From Brachypodium distachyon (Eukaryota; Streptophyta; Magnoliopsida; Poales; Poaceae), in NCBI RefSeq assembly GCF_000005505.3, contig NC_016135.3, forward strand, positions 24,708,613-24,772,612: 64,000 nt of DNA, given 5' to 3'. Each line of letters begins with the position of its first letter. The first letter of the stretch is position 1. Shown piece after piece: positions 37,423 to 49,149 of the stretch. The translations under genes were made by a program, and so were the position numbers. The notes under the pieces were generated by a model, which was not told the DNA's origin, made no database searches, and was given only the letters and a program-made list of their open reading frames with translations.

Positions 37423-38310
37423 TTTCAGTGGTATGTACATCACAGATTTGTTCACATGGTGCTGGATGCCAGGATGGCATATGGTCTTGGACATGCAGGT
37501 TGCTTCGGAACCGGTCAAACCATTCTTGTTTGATTAGCTCAGTGGCCGATGAATTGATATTTTGCTGTACAATTTGCATTAGATGCCCCTGCAATGCATC
37601 TGAGACCTAACATGGTTCTGTGGAGCTGCTCAACTCTGTCTTGCCTCAGATTTTTTTGCAGTCTATTGTTACTGCATCAGTGTACTCGACCTGTGCTAGA
37701 TATGATGCAGAACGCCGAAAAGTAGTCATCTCCTGCCTGCAACTACTCGTGTCGTAAATAACTGATTATTGGTGATATCTATTCTGAACTTCTGATACTT
37801 GTTCAGGTCTCTAGGTAGTGCTATTAGTACTAAAATTTTGAGTGGAATTCAGACAGATGGTTATTGTCATATGCACAATATGTTCTTATAAATTACTAAG
37901 AACATCAGTTTTGTTCACTGTATGTTTTACTTAATTCCTCTGTTGAAGATGTTGATTTTGTTAATTATTTCCAACTTTCCGAGTCTCATGGGCACCTGGT
38001 GCACGAATGGTTCGTGATGATTGGTGAATCGCAACGATGGTCATCAGTCACAGTCAATCAACAGGTAGTTTTCTCCACTGGTTTCCTCCCCTTTTTATTC
38101 GATCGAAATGATTCATACAAATGAATAGGAATCATCAGTCAATCATGATGCTGTGCAATGCCAATTGTGCCAATCGCGCGAGCAGGAGCAGAACACCGTT
38201 ATCTCCAAAACATTTCACCGTCTCCAGTAGCGCGCTCCCGTCCGCTATGCACTTCGGGCGTGGCACAACATCGGATCTCTTTCACCAACGGCAGCAGCTC
38301 GGCGTCAGGA
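37423..38310. other. SAPS 3' UTR and spacer between convergent genes
   Basis: The SAPS gene (+) and the NOI gene (-) point at each other across this spacer. The 3' UTR probably extends to about 37.9 kb. No further gene was seen. Confidence 0.5.
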
Positions 38311-38874
38311 TCAGCAGCCGCAGCAGAAGAACCACTTCTTCTGCAACCACAATTTCCTAGCGTCAATACAGGCGGGGAATGAAAAGTTCATTGCCATCGC
38401 CGTGTATGTGGGTCTAATGACATTACATACCTTGACTCGCCTGGGCGTTGGCGGCACCCTTGTGTACTGGTAGCTTTTGCCGGATTTGAATCCGGACCTG
38501 CTGCTGCCGCCGTCGTTGTAGTTGTTCCTGAAGGCCGGCGGGATGCCCGACTGCCCGGGGCCGGTCGTCTTCTTGTCGTCGCGGGCTTTCTGGAATATGA
38601 CGGTGAACCCCTCGGCCGACGCCGGGTTCTTCACGTCCCACTCCCCGAACTTGGGCAGCGGCCGGCCTCTGTTCTGCGGCTGCACCAAAATCAGAGACGA
38701 CAGGGGAACATACCAAATCGTGTCAGAAATAACCACATATCAGCACGTCAGTAACTGACGCATCATCAATTTATGCATGCCATCTGGATCTGCTGAAAGA
38801 GTGGCATGCAAGATGCAATTGAACGATCGATCCAGAAAGAAGGATCGATGATGATGCATAATTACCGTCGCCAT
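38311..38874 (-). CDS. Small RIN4/NOI-domain protein
   Basis: Exons on the minus strand are 38874-38866, 38679-38431 and 38340-38311, giving 95 residues. The first exon encodes only MAT. The NOI core follows: LPKFGEWD (residues 11-18) then AEGFTVIFQKARDDKK (25-40). The last exon encodes KKWFFCCGC, a basic-plus-cysteine tail that fits S-acylation and plasma-membrane anchoring. NOI proteins are the family of Arabidopsis RIN4, a target of bacterial effectors guarded by NLRs, and LPKFGEW fits the cleavage site recognised by the AvrRpt2 protease in RIN4 and NOI proteins. At 95 residues it is a single-NOI member rather than a full two-NOI RIN4. I chose the inner acceptor TTGCAG|AAG for exon 3 because it keeps the cysteine tail; an upstream acceptor would give an unrelated end. 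Confidence 0.9.
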
Positions 38875-39075
38875 TTCCGAGAGCTAGCCCGCGCTCGGAC
38901 GAAGAAGGATGTCGACGACCGCCCGGCCGGCCGCCGGGCACAAGCTTAGGCGAAAGAGATCGACGGGGAGGAATCCCAAACCAGCAAAGGAGAAAGCGGA
39001 GACAGAATACAAATTTGGAGAACGGTGAGGGAGGGTCCAAGAGGGCGGGGCTTCTATTATAGCCCGCGGAGCAGG
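38875..39075 (-). promoter_or_regulatory. Promoter and leader of the NOI gene
   Basis: On the minus strand CTATAATAG near 39063-39053 is a TATA-like box about 180 bases upstream of the ATG. Transcription would start near 39030. The leader is GC-rich and ends in TCGGAAATGG. Confidence 0.45.
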
Positions 39076-39315
39076 AGAACGTGTGGTCCGTCCCTTTCCC
39101 GCGTCTCTCTGTAGCCCCGCGCAACTTAGTCCGGCGTGTCCCTCAAACCCGGGCTTCGGGAATCGCTCACCGGTCGTCCAACAGGCAACAGCGTGCGGCC
39201 GTGCCGCTACGGGCTTAGCTTAGCTTAGCTCGCTCGTCGTGCCGTGCCAATGCCTGGACGATGCACTGCAAATCTCAACTTTTTTGAGACCTCACTGCAA
39301 ATCGCAAATTTGTTA

Positions 39316-39651
39316 GGGCATGTACAATGGTTGATAAGACTGTCTTATCATAGGTATTCCACGTCAATTAGAAAAGACAACAAAACATGTTGTACAATAG
39401 ATTATCTCTTAATGTTTTATCTTAAAATTAATGTTTAGATGAATAAACTTAACTAAATAAATGCTAAAAAAAGGTGAAATCTAGTATAATGATAAATTTG
39501 ACTTATTTTTGTCTTATCATTCTTGTGAAGAGATCATCTCTTAATTAAAAGAAAGCTCGTGTTTTTTCTTCATTTTTTTCTTTTCCACATCAGATTTTAT
39601 CCTATGTGGTATAGCTAAGAGAAGGCTGACGTCACCCCATTATACATGTGG
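39316..39651. mobile_element. MITE of uncertain superfamily
   Basis: Inverted ends GGGCATGTACAATGG and CCATTATACATGTGG enclose AT-rich sequence with subterminal pairs (GTCTTATCATAGG and the GTCTTATCATTC region). Ends of this kind are common in grass genomes. The target duplication is not clear, so I do not assign a superfamily. Confidence 0.6.
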
Positions 39652-39799
39652 GTGAAATGGACGCGCAACCATTGGACGTGCGATTCAGTCACCCGATAGA
39701 TAGACATGTTCGGCTGTTTACAAATGTGTAGGATTTTGAAGAGATTGTTTGGAAGATCTAGGACTAAATTAGACCGTCTGATCAAAGTTCCAACAGCTG

Positions 39800-40170
39800 G
39801 GCTCGAGAACGTGGGCCTTGGACCCATGTTCGGCATTTGCATACCGCCCACGTACAGATTACCACTAGGCCCACGGGCAAAAAACAAAATTAAGGCTTTT
39901 TACAAATCCCTCCTACAAAATTACCCATTTTCACTAGAATATCCCCAAGCCAAGTTCGCGTGGGCGAGGAATGAAAATAGGCAAAGCGGGCGAGGCTAAA
40001 CGAGAAAAGCGCATCTCGCGGCCGGAGAGCCCTCAATCACGACTCAGGTGCGGCGTCGTCCTATAAACACCGAGCCGCCGCCGCCATCCCGTCGTCTTCC
40101 TCCCCAAAACCCTACTCGATTCCGGAATTAGGGTTCGTCGCCGCCCTTGCCCCTGCCTATGCGGGCGTGG
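39800..40170 (+). promoter_or_regulatory. Nucleolin promoter and first 5' UTR exon
   Basis: Two TGGGCC-type site II motifs occur (GTGGGCCTTGG near 39809 and AGGCCCACGGG near 39868), a TATA box CTATAAACA at 40061, a telo box AAACCCTA at 40107-40114 and a second one in inverse form TTAGGGTT at 40128-40135. Site II plus telo box is the known signature of plant ribosome-biogenesis genes. The leader exon ends at 40169 (GGGCGTG|GTGAGT) and intron 1 ends at 41290 (TTTTGTAG). Confidence 0.7.
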
Positions 40171-40589
40171 TGAGTTATTTCCCTACCTCTTCCATGGTCG
40201 GTCGATTCGTTTAGTTTTTCGTGGTTTAGTTTGTGGTGTCGAACTCCGTCGTGTTGATCCTAGTTGCGCCCGTGTTGTTTGATCGGTGATTTTTTTTTAA
40301 TTCCGCGTACTAAATTTGAGGGAGTAGTTGCTTTGGGTTCAGCGTTGCAGTGTAATCGAGTTCGTAATTGGTTCACCTGTAGCCGGTAGCGCTCCCTGAT
40401 TTTGTGTTTGCTGCGAGTTTGTCAGTTCGAATCGTTGTATTTTAGGGCACTGTCCGATTTTGGTTTTAGCCTCTAGTCGACAAAATGGTCTGCAAGTGTC
40501 AAGCCTGTATAGTTCAGCATGAGAATTTCTCTTGATTTTGCTTAGCCTTTGATTTCGTACGTTGGTCGCTCTGTTTTTTTAGTCATCCA

Positions 40590-41150
40590 ATTGCTGCGTA
40601 ATTAGCACAAAGATTGCAAGCTTGTTCAGTACATTGAAGGATGAAATCCGGCACCTTAGATACCCAGGCACAGTCCGGATCAGTAGCAGATGCAAATTTA
40701 GCTATGTTGCGAGCAGCTGAATTTGCATCTATCTTGACATGCATAACATAAAAATAGTTACATCTTACATGCTTCAACTAGGTATTAGATCTGTTTTAAA
40801 ACAAGTATAATACTAGCTCTATTGTTGTTTTTTGATTTCCAAAGTGAAACAAGCTCCAGCGAATCAGATTCCACAATTACTTGATTAATATTCATGCGTC
40901 TTATTAATTTTGCTCCATCTCTACAAGCATAGGCTTCAGCGGTTAAAGCATCAGTAATTAGATCATAACATGTCCTGCTTGCCGCAATATCCTTCCGTTA
41001 TGATCACCACTTGTCACTGCTGATTTTGCTTCCATGGTATTGACATCATAGGCTGCATCCACATTCACCTTGTAGAAGTCTTCTTGTGGTCGTTGCCAGC
41101 GGGTCTTGATCTGCATCTTAACACCCTGGGACAACGGTTGATGTTTAGTT
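40590..41150 (-). pseudogene. RNase H-like (RVT_3) retroelement fragment in nucleolin intron 1
   Basis: Read on the minus strand the segment gives RPQEDFYKVNVDAAYD, then ITDALTAEAYACRDGAKLI, VIVESDSLELVSL and, after stops, VKIDANSAARNIAKFASATD. These are the ordered motifs of the plant RNase H-like domain found at the C-terminus of LINE proteins and in related relics. Stop codons interrupt it. It lies antisense to nucleolin, wholly inside the 5' UTR intron. Confidence 0.7.
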
Positions 41151-41307
41151 ATTAGTCTTACCATATTGATGTGATGAGAGATTTGACAGCTTGCATAGAT
41201 ATGAGGGTCATACCCCTGGCTAGAAAGTGATGCGTTATATTGGTGTTTGTACTCTTTGCCCTGAAAGTTGGTGCTCATCTCCTTTTGTAGAGCTCAGAAA
41301 ATATATA

Positions 41308-44300
41308 ATGGGTAAGTCGAGCAAGAAGTCTTCGGTTCAGGTTTTACCTGCCACTGTCTCAACCCAAGATGGAAAATCTGGAAAGAAAGGTAATGTCTGT
41401 GTAACATATGTCTTGTCGTTTTTGTTTAATATATTATGTGATGTCCCATTATTTTGATCTCAATTTGCAGGCAAGAGAAATGCGGAAGATGACATTGAGA
41501 AGGCTGTCAGTGCCAAGAAGCAAAAAACTGCAGCTGAGAAGGTTGTGCCTGTCAAGAATGATGCCAGTAAAGTTAAGAAGCAGCTCCCTCCAAAGAAGGT
41601 CGAAACCAGCAGCTCTGATGATGATTCTTCAGAATCTGAGGAGGAGGTGCTTCCCCTGTTAATCTTTTCTGGCTTGTTTTTAGTTAAACTGTAAATACAT
41701 TGTGTATTTGAACATTATTTTCATAAATCACGGTACTCCAAAACAATATTATTTTGTGTGGAAGCAACTTATTTGCATTAATTGTGGGGCTCTAGTGTGT
41801 GTACGGTGTGTATTTTCACTTCTCTCAGAACAATTCTTACTAAATAAATCTTTCCAGGTGATGGTCCAACCTCATAAGGCTGCAAAAATTGTTAAGCAGG
41901 AGTCCAGCTCCGAAAGCAGCGACGAGAGCAGCTCTGATGAGGAACCTGCAAAAAGGCCTGCTGTACTTGCTAGCAATGGTTCAAAGAAGGACGAGTCCGG
42001 CAGCAGCACCTCTGACAACAGCTCTGATGAGGATGATGAAGTGAGTATTTTTGTTCCTATGGCATGCTCATAAGTTCTTTGTTGTTCTGCCTAACCTATA
42101 CTGTTACATCATTGTTCACTTTTGACCAATCATCAATTTATTGTTTTTTTTACTCATTGAATGCCAAGGTCAAGCTTATGTTGTTGGCTATGCTATGTAT
42201 GCTGGTTGTTTTCTCTCGCTTGATGGACCTTCTGTAGATGCAACATGAAATAGTTTCTGTTTTTATTATGCTCCACATGTTCAGTTTATACAGTCCCTAC
42301 TACAAACTCTTTATGATTGAGCATTAAGTACTACATTTTGTTTGAGTTGTGTCTTGAGTTTATTTCGTATCAAAGGAATTAGTATGGTATTGAATGTACA
42401 AATAACTATAGGTAGGTGAAAACTACTAAGTTGATGAGTTACAAAAGGTGCTGTAATGAGCATACAATTTTGTTAATGTTTGCATAATTCAATAAAATCT
42501 ACTAATTGAGCTGATTTTGTTTTCCAATAAGTATGAAGGAAACGCATGGAATAAAAGCTCTATGGTAATGTAGAACTCAAAACCACTAGCACTTTAATTT
42601 GTGCCCTGTGTTACTATAGCCACTCTTGGTTCAGCTTGTTCAAAACATCTTTTTTCCTGATTTCATCGTTAATTTGTTGCCTTTTCAGAAGCAAGCTACT
42701 CAAATGAAGAATTCCTCAGCTGCTATTGTACAAAAGAAAAAACAAGGATCGGACAGCTCTGATAGCGATCCTGATGATGAATCAGGTGATTCTGGTGATG
42801 AATTAGGTGATTCCATTGATAAATCAGGTGATTCTGATGATGAATCAGATGAGGTAAGCAATCGTATTTCTTGCAGTGAGTACTCTGCTGTTGCACGGAC
42901 TTAGTCTCATACTTCCCATTCCCCTGATCTTATGTTGTTTAATATTGCGGAGTATGTGCAATTGTAGATCTTCACCAACAATATTTTCTAAGTCCTGACT
43001 GTAACAATATTTGCAGGATATGCCCACTGCAGTGCCTGTCGCCAAGAAAATGGAAGAATCCAGTGGAAGTTCTGATTCTGAAAGTGACTCTGACGATGAG
43101 GTTGTCACATTACTACTGATTTGATAATAGGGGCTTCATCATTCATAGTCTTTCTAATATTATTACAGTCAGAACATTTTTTTGCCTGATCTTTCACTGT
43201 TTCATTTCAATGCTTTTCAGAAGCCAGATACTCAAGTGAAGAATTCTTCAGTTGTGGCGGTACAAAAGAAAAAACATCAATCGGACAGCTCTGGTAGTGA
43301 TTCTGATGATGAATCAGATGAGGTAAGTAAACAAAGTTCTTGCCTTACATCCCTTTGTTGGGTAGTACTCCACGGAGCCACTACTCATAATTCCCATTCC
43401 GCAGATCATGTGGTTTAATGTTCTAAGTATGTGGAAGCATTGTTCTTAGCGGACAATAGTTTTAGTCCTGACTGGGACGATGTCTGCAGGATATGCCCGC
43501 TAAAGCGCCAGTAGTAGCCATAAGAAGGGAAGAATCCAGTGAAAGCTCTGATTCTGAAAGCGACTCTGGCTCTGAGGTAGTCACTTTACTTATTTTGAAA
43601 TAGAGGCTTCACATGCATCATTCTTACTCTTTTCTAATGTGATTACATTTTGTACCTATTTCCAGGATATACCAAGTCAACCTTTGAAGGCTTCTGCTGC
43701 TAAAAAGAGCGAAGAATCTAGTGATAGCTCAGATTCGGATTCTGAAGAAGTTAGCTCAGATTCGGAGTCTGAAGAAGTTAGTGTTCTGTTGCTTATTTAC
43801 TCTTGGGGTGATTTTCTGTGTTGCAAATATTTTTATTTCTTTTCCAATGTTGCAGCCAGTAAAATGTTTTATCCTGCAGCCTTCTTAATGGGTTTACAAT
43901 TGCTGTCCAGGATACCACTGCTATAACAGTTCAATCATCCAAGGTAGCAGTAGCAGTTTCTAAAAAGAAAGATGAATCTAGTGATAGCTCAGATGCTGAC
44001 TCAGATTCTGAGTCTGACGAAGTAAGTGCTGTTCTTTGTTTGCTCCAGGTTACGTTTTATCATGCAATATTTAAACCTCTTGTTCAATGTTTTCCAGCCA
44101 GCAAAATCTACCATCCCTGCCAAGAGACCTCTGACAGGGGAGAAAAACAAAGGAGATGTATGCTTTATTTGTAAAGTTATTTCCTTAAAATGGTTGTCGT
44201 ATCTTATACTTTGCGCATTAGATAATTTTATCGTGATTCAATTTAAATCTCCTTTGCAGTCCAAGGATGATTCTGATGATACTTCTGATGAAAGTGATGA

Positions 44301-46034
44301 AGAGCCTCCACCAAAGAAGCTTAAGGTGCTTATTTTGTTTTCCTTCTGAAGATTTTGTTTTATCATTACATGTCCTTACTTCTGTCTGCAGGATTCTTCA
44401 ACTTCTGGTACTGCCAAGCCAGTCTCCAAGGTTGCCAAGAAAGAAAGCAGTAGTGATGATGACAGTTCTAAAGAAAGCTCTGATAGTGACGAGGAAAGTG
44501 ATGAATTGGCATCTAAGAAAAAATCGGCACAGAATGATGTATGGTCTGAGTATCTCTAAACCGTTCTAATTTCGTCTCGTGTTTGATGGATGTGTTGAGA
44601 AACAGTCTAAATGTCATTTGCTGCAGCAAAAAACTCCTGCCAGCAGTAGTGAAGCTACTACTGGGTCCAAGACCCTTTTTGTCGGAAATTTGTCATACAG
44701 TGTGGGCATTGAACAAGTGTAAGTTTGTGACATGTGTTACTGTGTCACATATTTTTTCTAAAAGATGTGGCTGCTGACTCCATTTGTTACACTCCCTGTA
44801 GTAAAGAATTTTTTCAGGAGGTGGCAGAAGTTGTTGATGTTCGTTTTGCTACCTTCGAAGATGGGAGCTCCAAAGGCTTTGCACATGTTGAATTTGCTAC
44901 AACTGAAGCTGTTCACAAGGTAAACTTTCTACTTCAGTATACATGTGATCTATCTAGTCTAGACCAGCTGATACATGAAGCAAGTACTTAATTGCCATCT
45001 AAGTTCTGTTTGCTGACCCATGTATTGATACTGATAGGCTCGCGAATTGAATGGTCATGATTTGATGGGCCGGCCCGTGAGGCTTGATCTAGCTCGTGAG
45101 CGAGGCGCGTATACTCCTGGCAGCGGGTGATTTTCTATCTCACTGTCTGTAATGCAATGTGTTATTAACTTGTTATTGTTCTAAAAAATTGCCTTAATTT
45201 TATCTGTTCAGGAGGGACAATAGTTCTTTCAAGAAGCCTGGTCAAAGCTCTAGCAATACTGCCTTTATTCGAGGCTTCGATGCATCTCTTGGGGAGGATC
45301 AGGTAATTTGAAGCGTTCAACCTTGTTCTTTTTTTTTGGAAAGTCTGACTCATTGCTGCTGCATTACACTGGCTATTATTGTCACCAGATCCGAAGTTCA
45401 CTTCAAAAACATTTTGGCTCGTGTGGAGAGATAACAAGAGTTTCAATTCCAAAGGATTATGAAACTGGTGCAAGCAAAGGGTAAGTTGGCTCCCTTAGTG
45501 AAATATATCCGCACATAGGCCGCCCCATTCTTATGTCGTTGACTTGCGGCTGCTTGGTTTGGTTCTGCAGAATAGCTTACATGGAATTTAGTGATCAGAG
45601 TTCCTTATCCAAAGCTTTCGAGCTGAGCGGATCTGACCTTGGTGGCTTCAGCTTGTATGTTGATGAAGCGAGGCCTAAACAAGACAACAGAGATGGCGTC
45701 CCTAGTGGTGGCAGACGCAGCGGTGACAGTGAAAGAGGTAGAGGAAGAGGAAGAAGAGGTCGTGGCCGTGACGGAGGGGATAGTGGCCGCAGTGGACGTG
45801 GCAGATTTGGCCGGGGTGACAGGGGCCGGGGCGACAGAGGTCGGGGTGACAGAGGCCGTGGTGGTCGGGGTGGTACACCTTTCAGGCAGAGTGCTGGTAC
45901 CCCTAGTGCAGGTAAATCACTGTTACACGAAGGAATATCACAGAAAGTTTCCATCCGTCTCCTCTAAGGTAGAATTACCAGCTTACCATTAATGTTCTTT
46001 CACAGGAAAGAAGATCACTTTCAGTGATGACTGA
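41308..46034 (+). CDS. Nucleolin-like protein (acidic repeats, two RRMs, GAR tail)
   Basis: Exons 41308-41389, 41471-41646, 41858-42040, 42689-42853, 43017-43100, 43221-43322, 43490-43576, 43666-43776, 43911-44021, 44098-44157, 44260-44325, 44392-44538, 44627-44718, 44802-44919, 45038-45126, 45212-45302, 45389-45480, 45571-45911 and 46006-46034 give 741 residues. Nucleolin acts in the nucleolus in rDNA chromatin control and pre-rRNA processing. Residues 1-60 are lysine-rich (MGKSSKKS, KKQKTAAEK). About residues 70-455 alternate basic patches with SSDSDD-type acidic serine clusters, typical casein kinase 2 targets, mostly one cluster per exon. RRM1 begins TLFVGNLSYS (from residue 474) with RNP1 KGFAHVEF; RRM2 has TAFIRGF and KGIAYMEF. 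The tail has RGRGRRGRGRDGGDSG-type GAR repeats and ends ITFSDD. Architecture matches Arabidopsis NUC1. Confidence 0.95.
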
Positions 46035-47040
46035 GCTTTTGAGTTGAAATTTGATCTAGAAGCTGCAGAAGAGTCCCTTCTTCCATCGAATGCGAGCAAT
46101 TCCTTTTTGGTGCCTCGAGACTGTTCGGGCATGTTATTATAGCATCTTATTGAAGACCAGGTTTATAGTATCTCAATTGGAGACCATGTTGGTATCTCTG
46201 CCAGACAATTTCGGCTGTTTTAGTTTTATACTTGATGATGTGGTGATTTCAGTGATATACATTGCATCGTTGGTTCCTCACGGTACTAGTCAAATATTTT
46301 TCTGTTTGATCTTGCAGTATACTATGCATAGTTGGTTTTACCAGGGGAAATAATGACTGATAATGCAACCAACCAAGGCAAACTAATCCTACAACAACTA
46401 AGAGCCTTTTCGCCATTTGGAAAGATAGTTGAACCCACTCGGACCACGGCTGCGAGCTTCGCGGACGTCGTCCCTCCAAGCGCCATCAGCGGCGCTATAA
46501 AAATTCCCTGCAGGGAAGCAACAGCTCGCGAAGAAATTTTCATTTCTTTGATGGTTTTTCATTTTTATTCGTCAGGCTTTAATTTCTCCTTGTACTATAC
46601 GGGTAGCTCTCAGCACATTAACCCCTTGAATTTTCTATTCAGCTCTCACCAAGTTTTACAGTTCAGTCATGTGACTTACTGTAATTTATAATTATAATCA
46701 ATCCATCAGGCTATTCGTACATGTCCAACTGGTTTCTCTAGGTGCTGTGAATTTTCATTTACATCAGCTTATTGTAAATCAGCACATATTCTTGCACTTC
46801 CATGTATTACCTTGGTAATACCGCAATAGATATAGATAAAGTTAGATTTGGGTCGGCTAGAAAATAAGTGTCCAAACAGGAGAGCTAAGTCGACTAGAAA
46901 GGAGAAAAGTGTTATTGAGAAAAGTGATATTTTGTGGTCGACTAGAAAGGAGAAAAGTAATATTGAGAAAAGTGATATTTTGTGGTTACACACTACGCCT
47001 TATTTGATATTGGGGACCTTAAGCCGCGAGATCCGGATGA
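46035..47040. other. Nucleolin 3' UTR, then spacer with a 48-base tandem duplication
   Basis: The 3' UTR probably ends within about 46.05-46.35 kb. A 48-base unit starting GTCGACTAGAAAGGAGAAAAG is repeated in tandem at 46889 and 46937. A TATA-like GCTATAAAAATTCCC near 46493 is followed by no gene that I can support. Confidence 0.45.
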
Positions 47041-49094
47041 CTTGCGCGCTATTTTGTTAAAAAGTTTCTTTCCATGTTGGTTGAGGACTTGGTAGCAGAA
47101 GTGCTTGTTGCGGTGAATTCTTGTCGTATACCCGATGGGTGGAACGACACGGTGATAATCCTCACCCCCAAATTTGCATCTGCGGAAAAAAGTAACTCAA
47201 TGCAAGCTAATTAGTCTTTGCAACTTTGTGTACAAGGTCATGTCGAAAGATGATTGCCGCTCATCTACAAAGCCTTCTACATGGTAGTATCGGCCTCTCG
47301 TAGAGTGCCTTTATTCCTAGGAGGTTGATCATGGATAACTCTTTGGTGGATTTTGAGTGTTTCCACATAATCAAGAAGAGGTAGGAAAACTTGGGGGTGT
47401 GTGCACGGTCAAATTGGACGTGCATAAGTCCGTAGACAGAGTGGTGGTCCTTTTTGGAAGGAATTTTATCTCGGCTACGTTTCCGAAGAGATTAGGTCAA
47501 ACTTGTTATGACATTAATTACATCAGTGGAATACTAGGTCCAGTGTTACTCTTGTGAGACGGACCGTTTCAGACCCTCTTACCCAATTTGTTCTTGATTT
47601 GCACATCAGGGCTTTCAACGGAATTCAAACATACTGAATGGCAATGCTAGCTAACAAAGCGTGGAGGTTGATTGACGATCCAGATTTGCTTTTGTGCATC
47701 TGTGCTACCGGCCAAATATGGTGCTGCAAAATATTACCAGGATGATGATTTGCTTAAGGCTCAACTAAAGAAGGGGTTTGAGTACACGTTTGGAGAGTAG
47801 GTGACGGGCAGAAGATAAACATATGAGATGATGCTTGGCTTTGGAGCACTCCATCGAGGAGAGTCATCTCTAGACGCGACCATCACCTTATCTCTTGGGT
47901 ATGTGATCTCTTCGATTTCTGCTTGCATGACTAGGACCAGCATGCATCTGATCTCCCAAACATTCCTCCAAATGGATGCTCACGGATCCTTTCCATCCCC
48001 TTACTGACTCATGAGATGGAGGATTTCGTCCCTTGGAGTCTAACAAAGTCCGACACTTTCCCGGTCAAATTAGCGTACCATGCGAAGTGGTTTCTACACG
48101 CCCGCAAGTTTCACTGCACATATGATATGGAGTCCTATGCTCATTTCGTATGGGTTGCATCGTGGAAGTTGCGCATCCCAGCCAAGCCAGATATTCGCCC
48201 AGAAGACCCTGCATGGCACTCTGCATTGTTGTGCCATCCTTGCTAATCATCACATGAGGGTCAGCGCCCAATGGCGGACTAGCGTCAAGGACATATTACA
48301 CTCGTTGTTTCAGTGTGAGCAGACAATGGAGGTATGTAGGTTAGTGGACTGTAAGTAGTTCATCGAGGCGGCTTGTCTATCGTATCATGCAAGTCAATTA
48401 CGCTTCATGTCTTGTTCTCCCTTCCATCCAGACACTCCCGTAGAAGGTTTCTGGCGATTTTGTCCATGGCGAAACTCTACAACCCACGTATAAATCGACC
48501 ATTGTAATTGCTGCACTAGTTTCCAACTATACTAATGGGATGCGATGCCGACAAATGCGAAGATCAAACGAGGCAGCTGGTGCAAACCCTAGCAGATTGA
48601 GTCAAGGTGTATGTGGATGGTTCTTTCAACATCGGTTTTTTTTCCTTGCATGCCTGGTGGTGCAGTTATCCGAGGTAGTGATGAGAGGTTCGTTTCGGTC
48701 ATGAATTGAAAGCTAGATTCCGTTTCCGACATTGAAACTGTCGTGGCACACGCTTTGCGCATTGATATGTAATTAGTGGCAACCCTACGTGCTATTGTGT
48801 GTGTGTGAGGATGACCACTTTCAGTTTACGTCCTTATTTTGCTTGATATATTGATAGCTGACATATTTGAATTCTGACCAAAGGTCAGGTACTTGGCAAC
48901 TACTACTAATCCACTATTTGGGACAGAATGCCAACACATCATCTTGCAATCAATTTCATAACTCGATGATTTGGTGAAATTTTCAGCAGCTGCGTCTTGG
49001 CTTGACTCTCCCTCTCTAAGTATTGTACCTTTTCTAGTGAATGAGTGATGTAACAATATTCTTAAAGCAATAAATATGTCTTTCACCGTAAAAG
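47040..49094 (+). pseudogene. Degenerate LINE (reverse transcriptase, zinc-binding RT tail and RNase H remnants)
   Basis: Across several frames the plus strand shows RIPDGWNDTVIILTPK, then SLCNFVYKVMSKMIA and IMDNSLVDFECFHIIKK (reverse transcriptase blocks). Next comes a segment near 48150-48340 with LRIPAKPDI and SLFQCEQ (the zf-RVT region), and near 48610-48770 VYVDGSF and LDSVSDIETVVAHALRI (RNase H-like). Many frameshifts and stops show long decay. The 3' end reads GCAATAAATATGTCTTTCACC followed by an A-rich tract to about 49140, a typical LINE terminus. The element ends roughly 100 bases before the OTU gene's leader. Confidence 0.75.
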
Positions 49095-49149
49095 AAAAAG
49101 AAAGTTTTTTTAAGGAAAAGAAAAGGAAAGAAAAAAAAAGCTGAACGAT

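Noticed and set aside
40107..40135. AAACCCTA and TTAGGGTT as interstitial telomere sequence
   Set aside because: Single units beside a TATA box in a ribosome-biogenesis gene are telo-box promoter elements, not telomere arrays.
45595..45954. Long proline/arginine-rich frame on the minus strand
   Set aside because: It is the exact antisense of the nucleolin Gly-Arg-rich exon; the composition is dictated by that repeat.
46332..46691. 119-codon frame with a TATA-like GCTATAAAAATT inside
   Set aside because: No similarity to any family, the TATA-like word lies within the frame, and the region is nucleolin downstream spacer.
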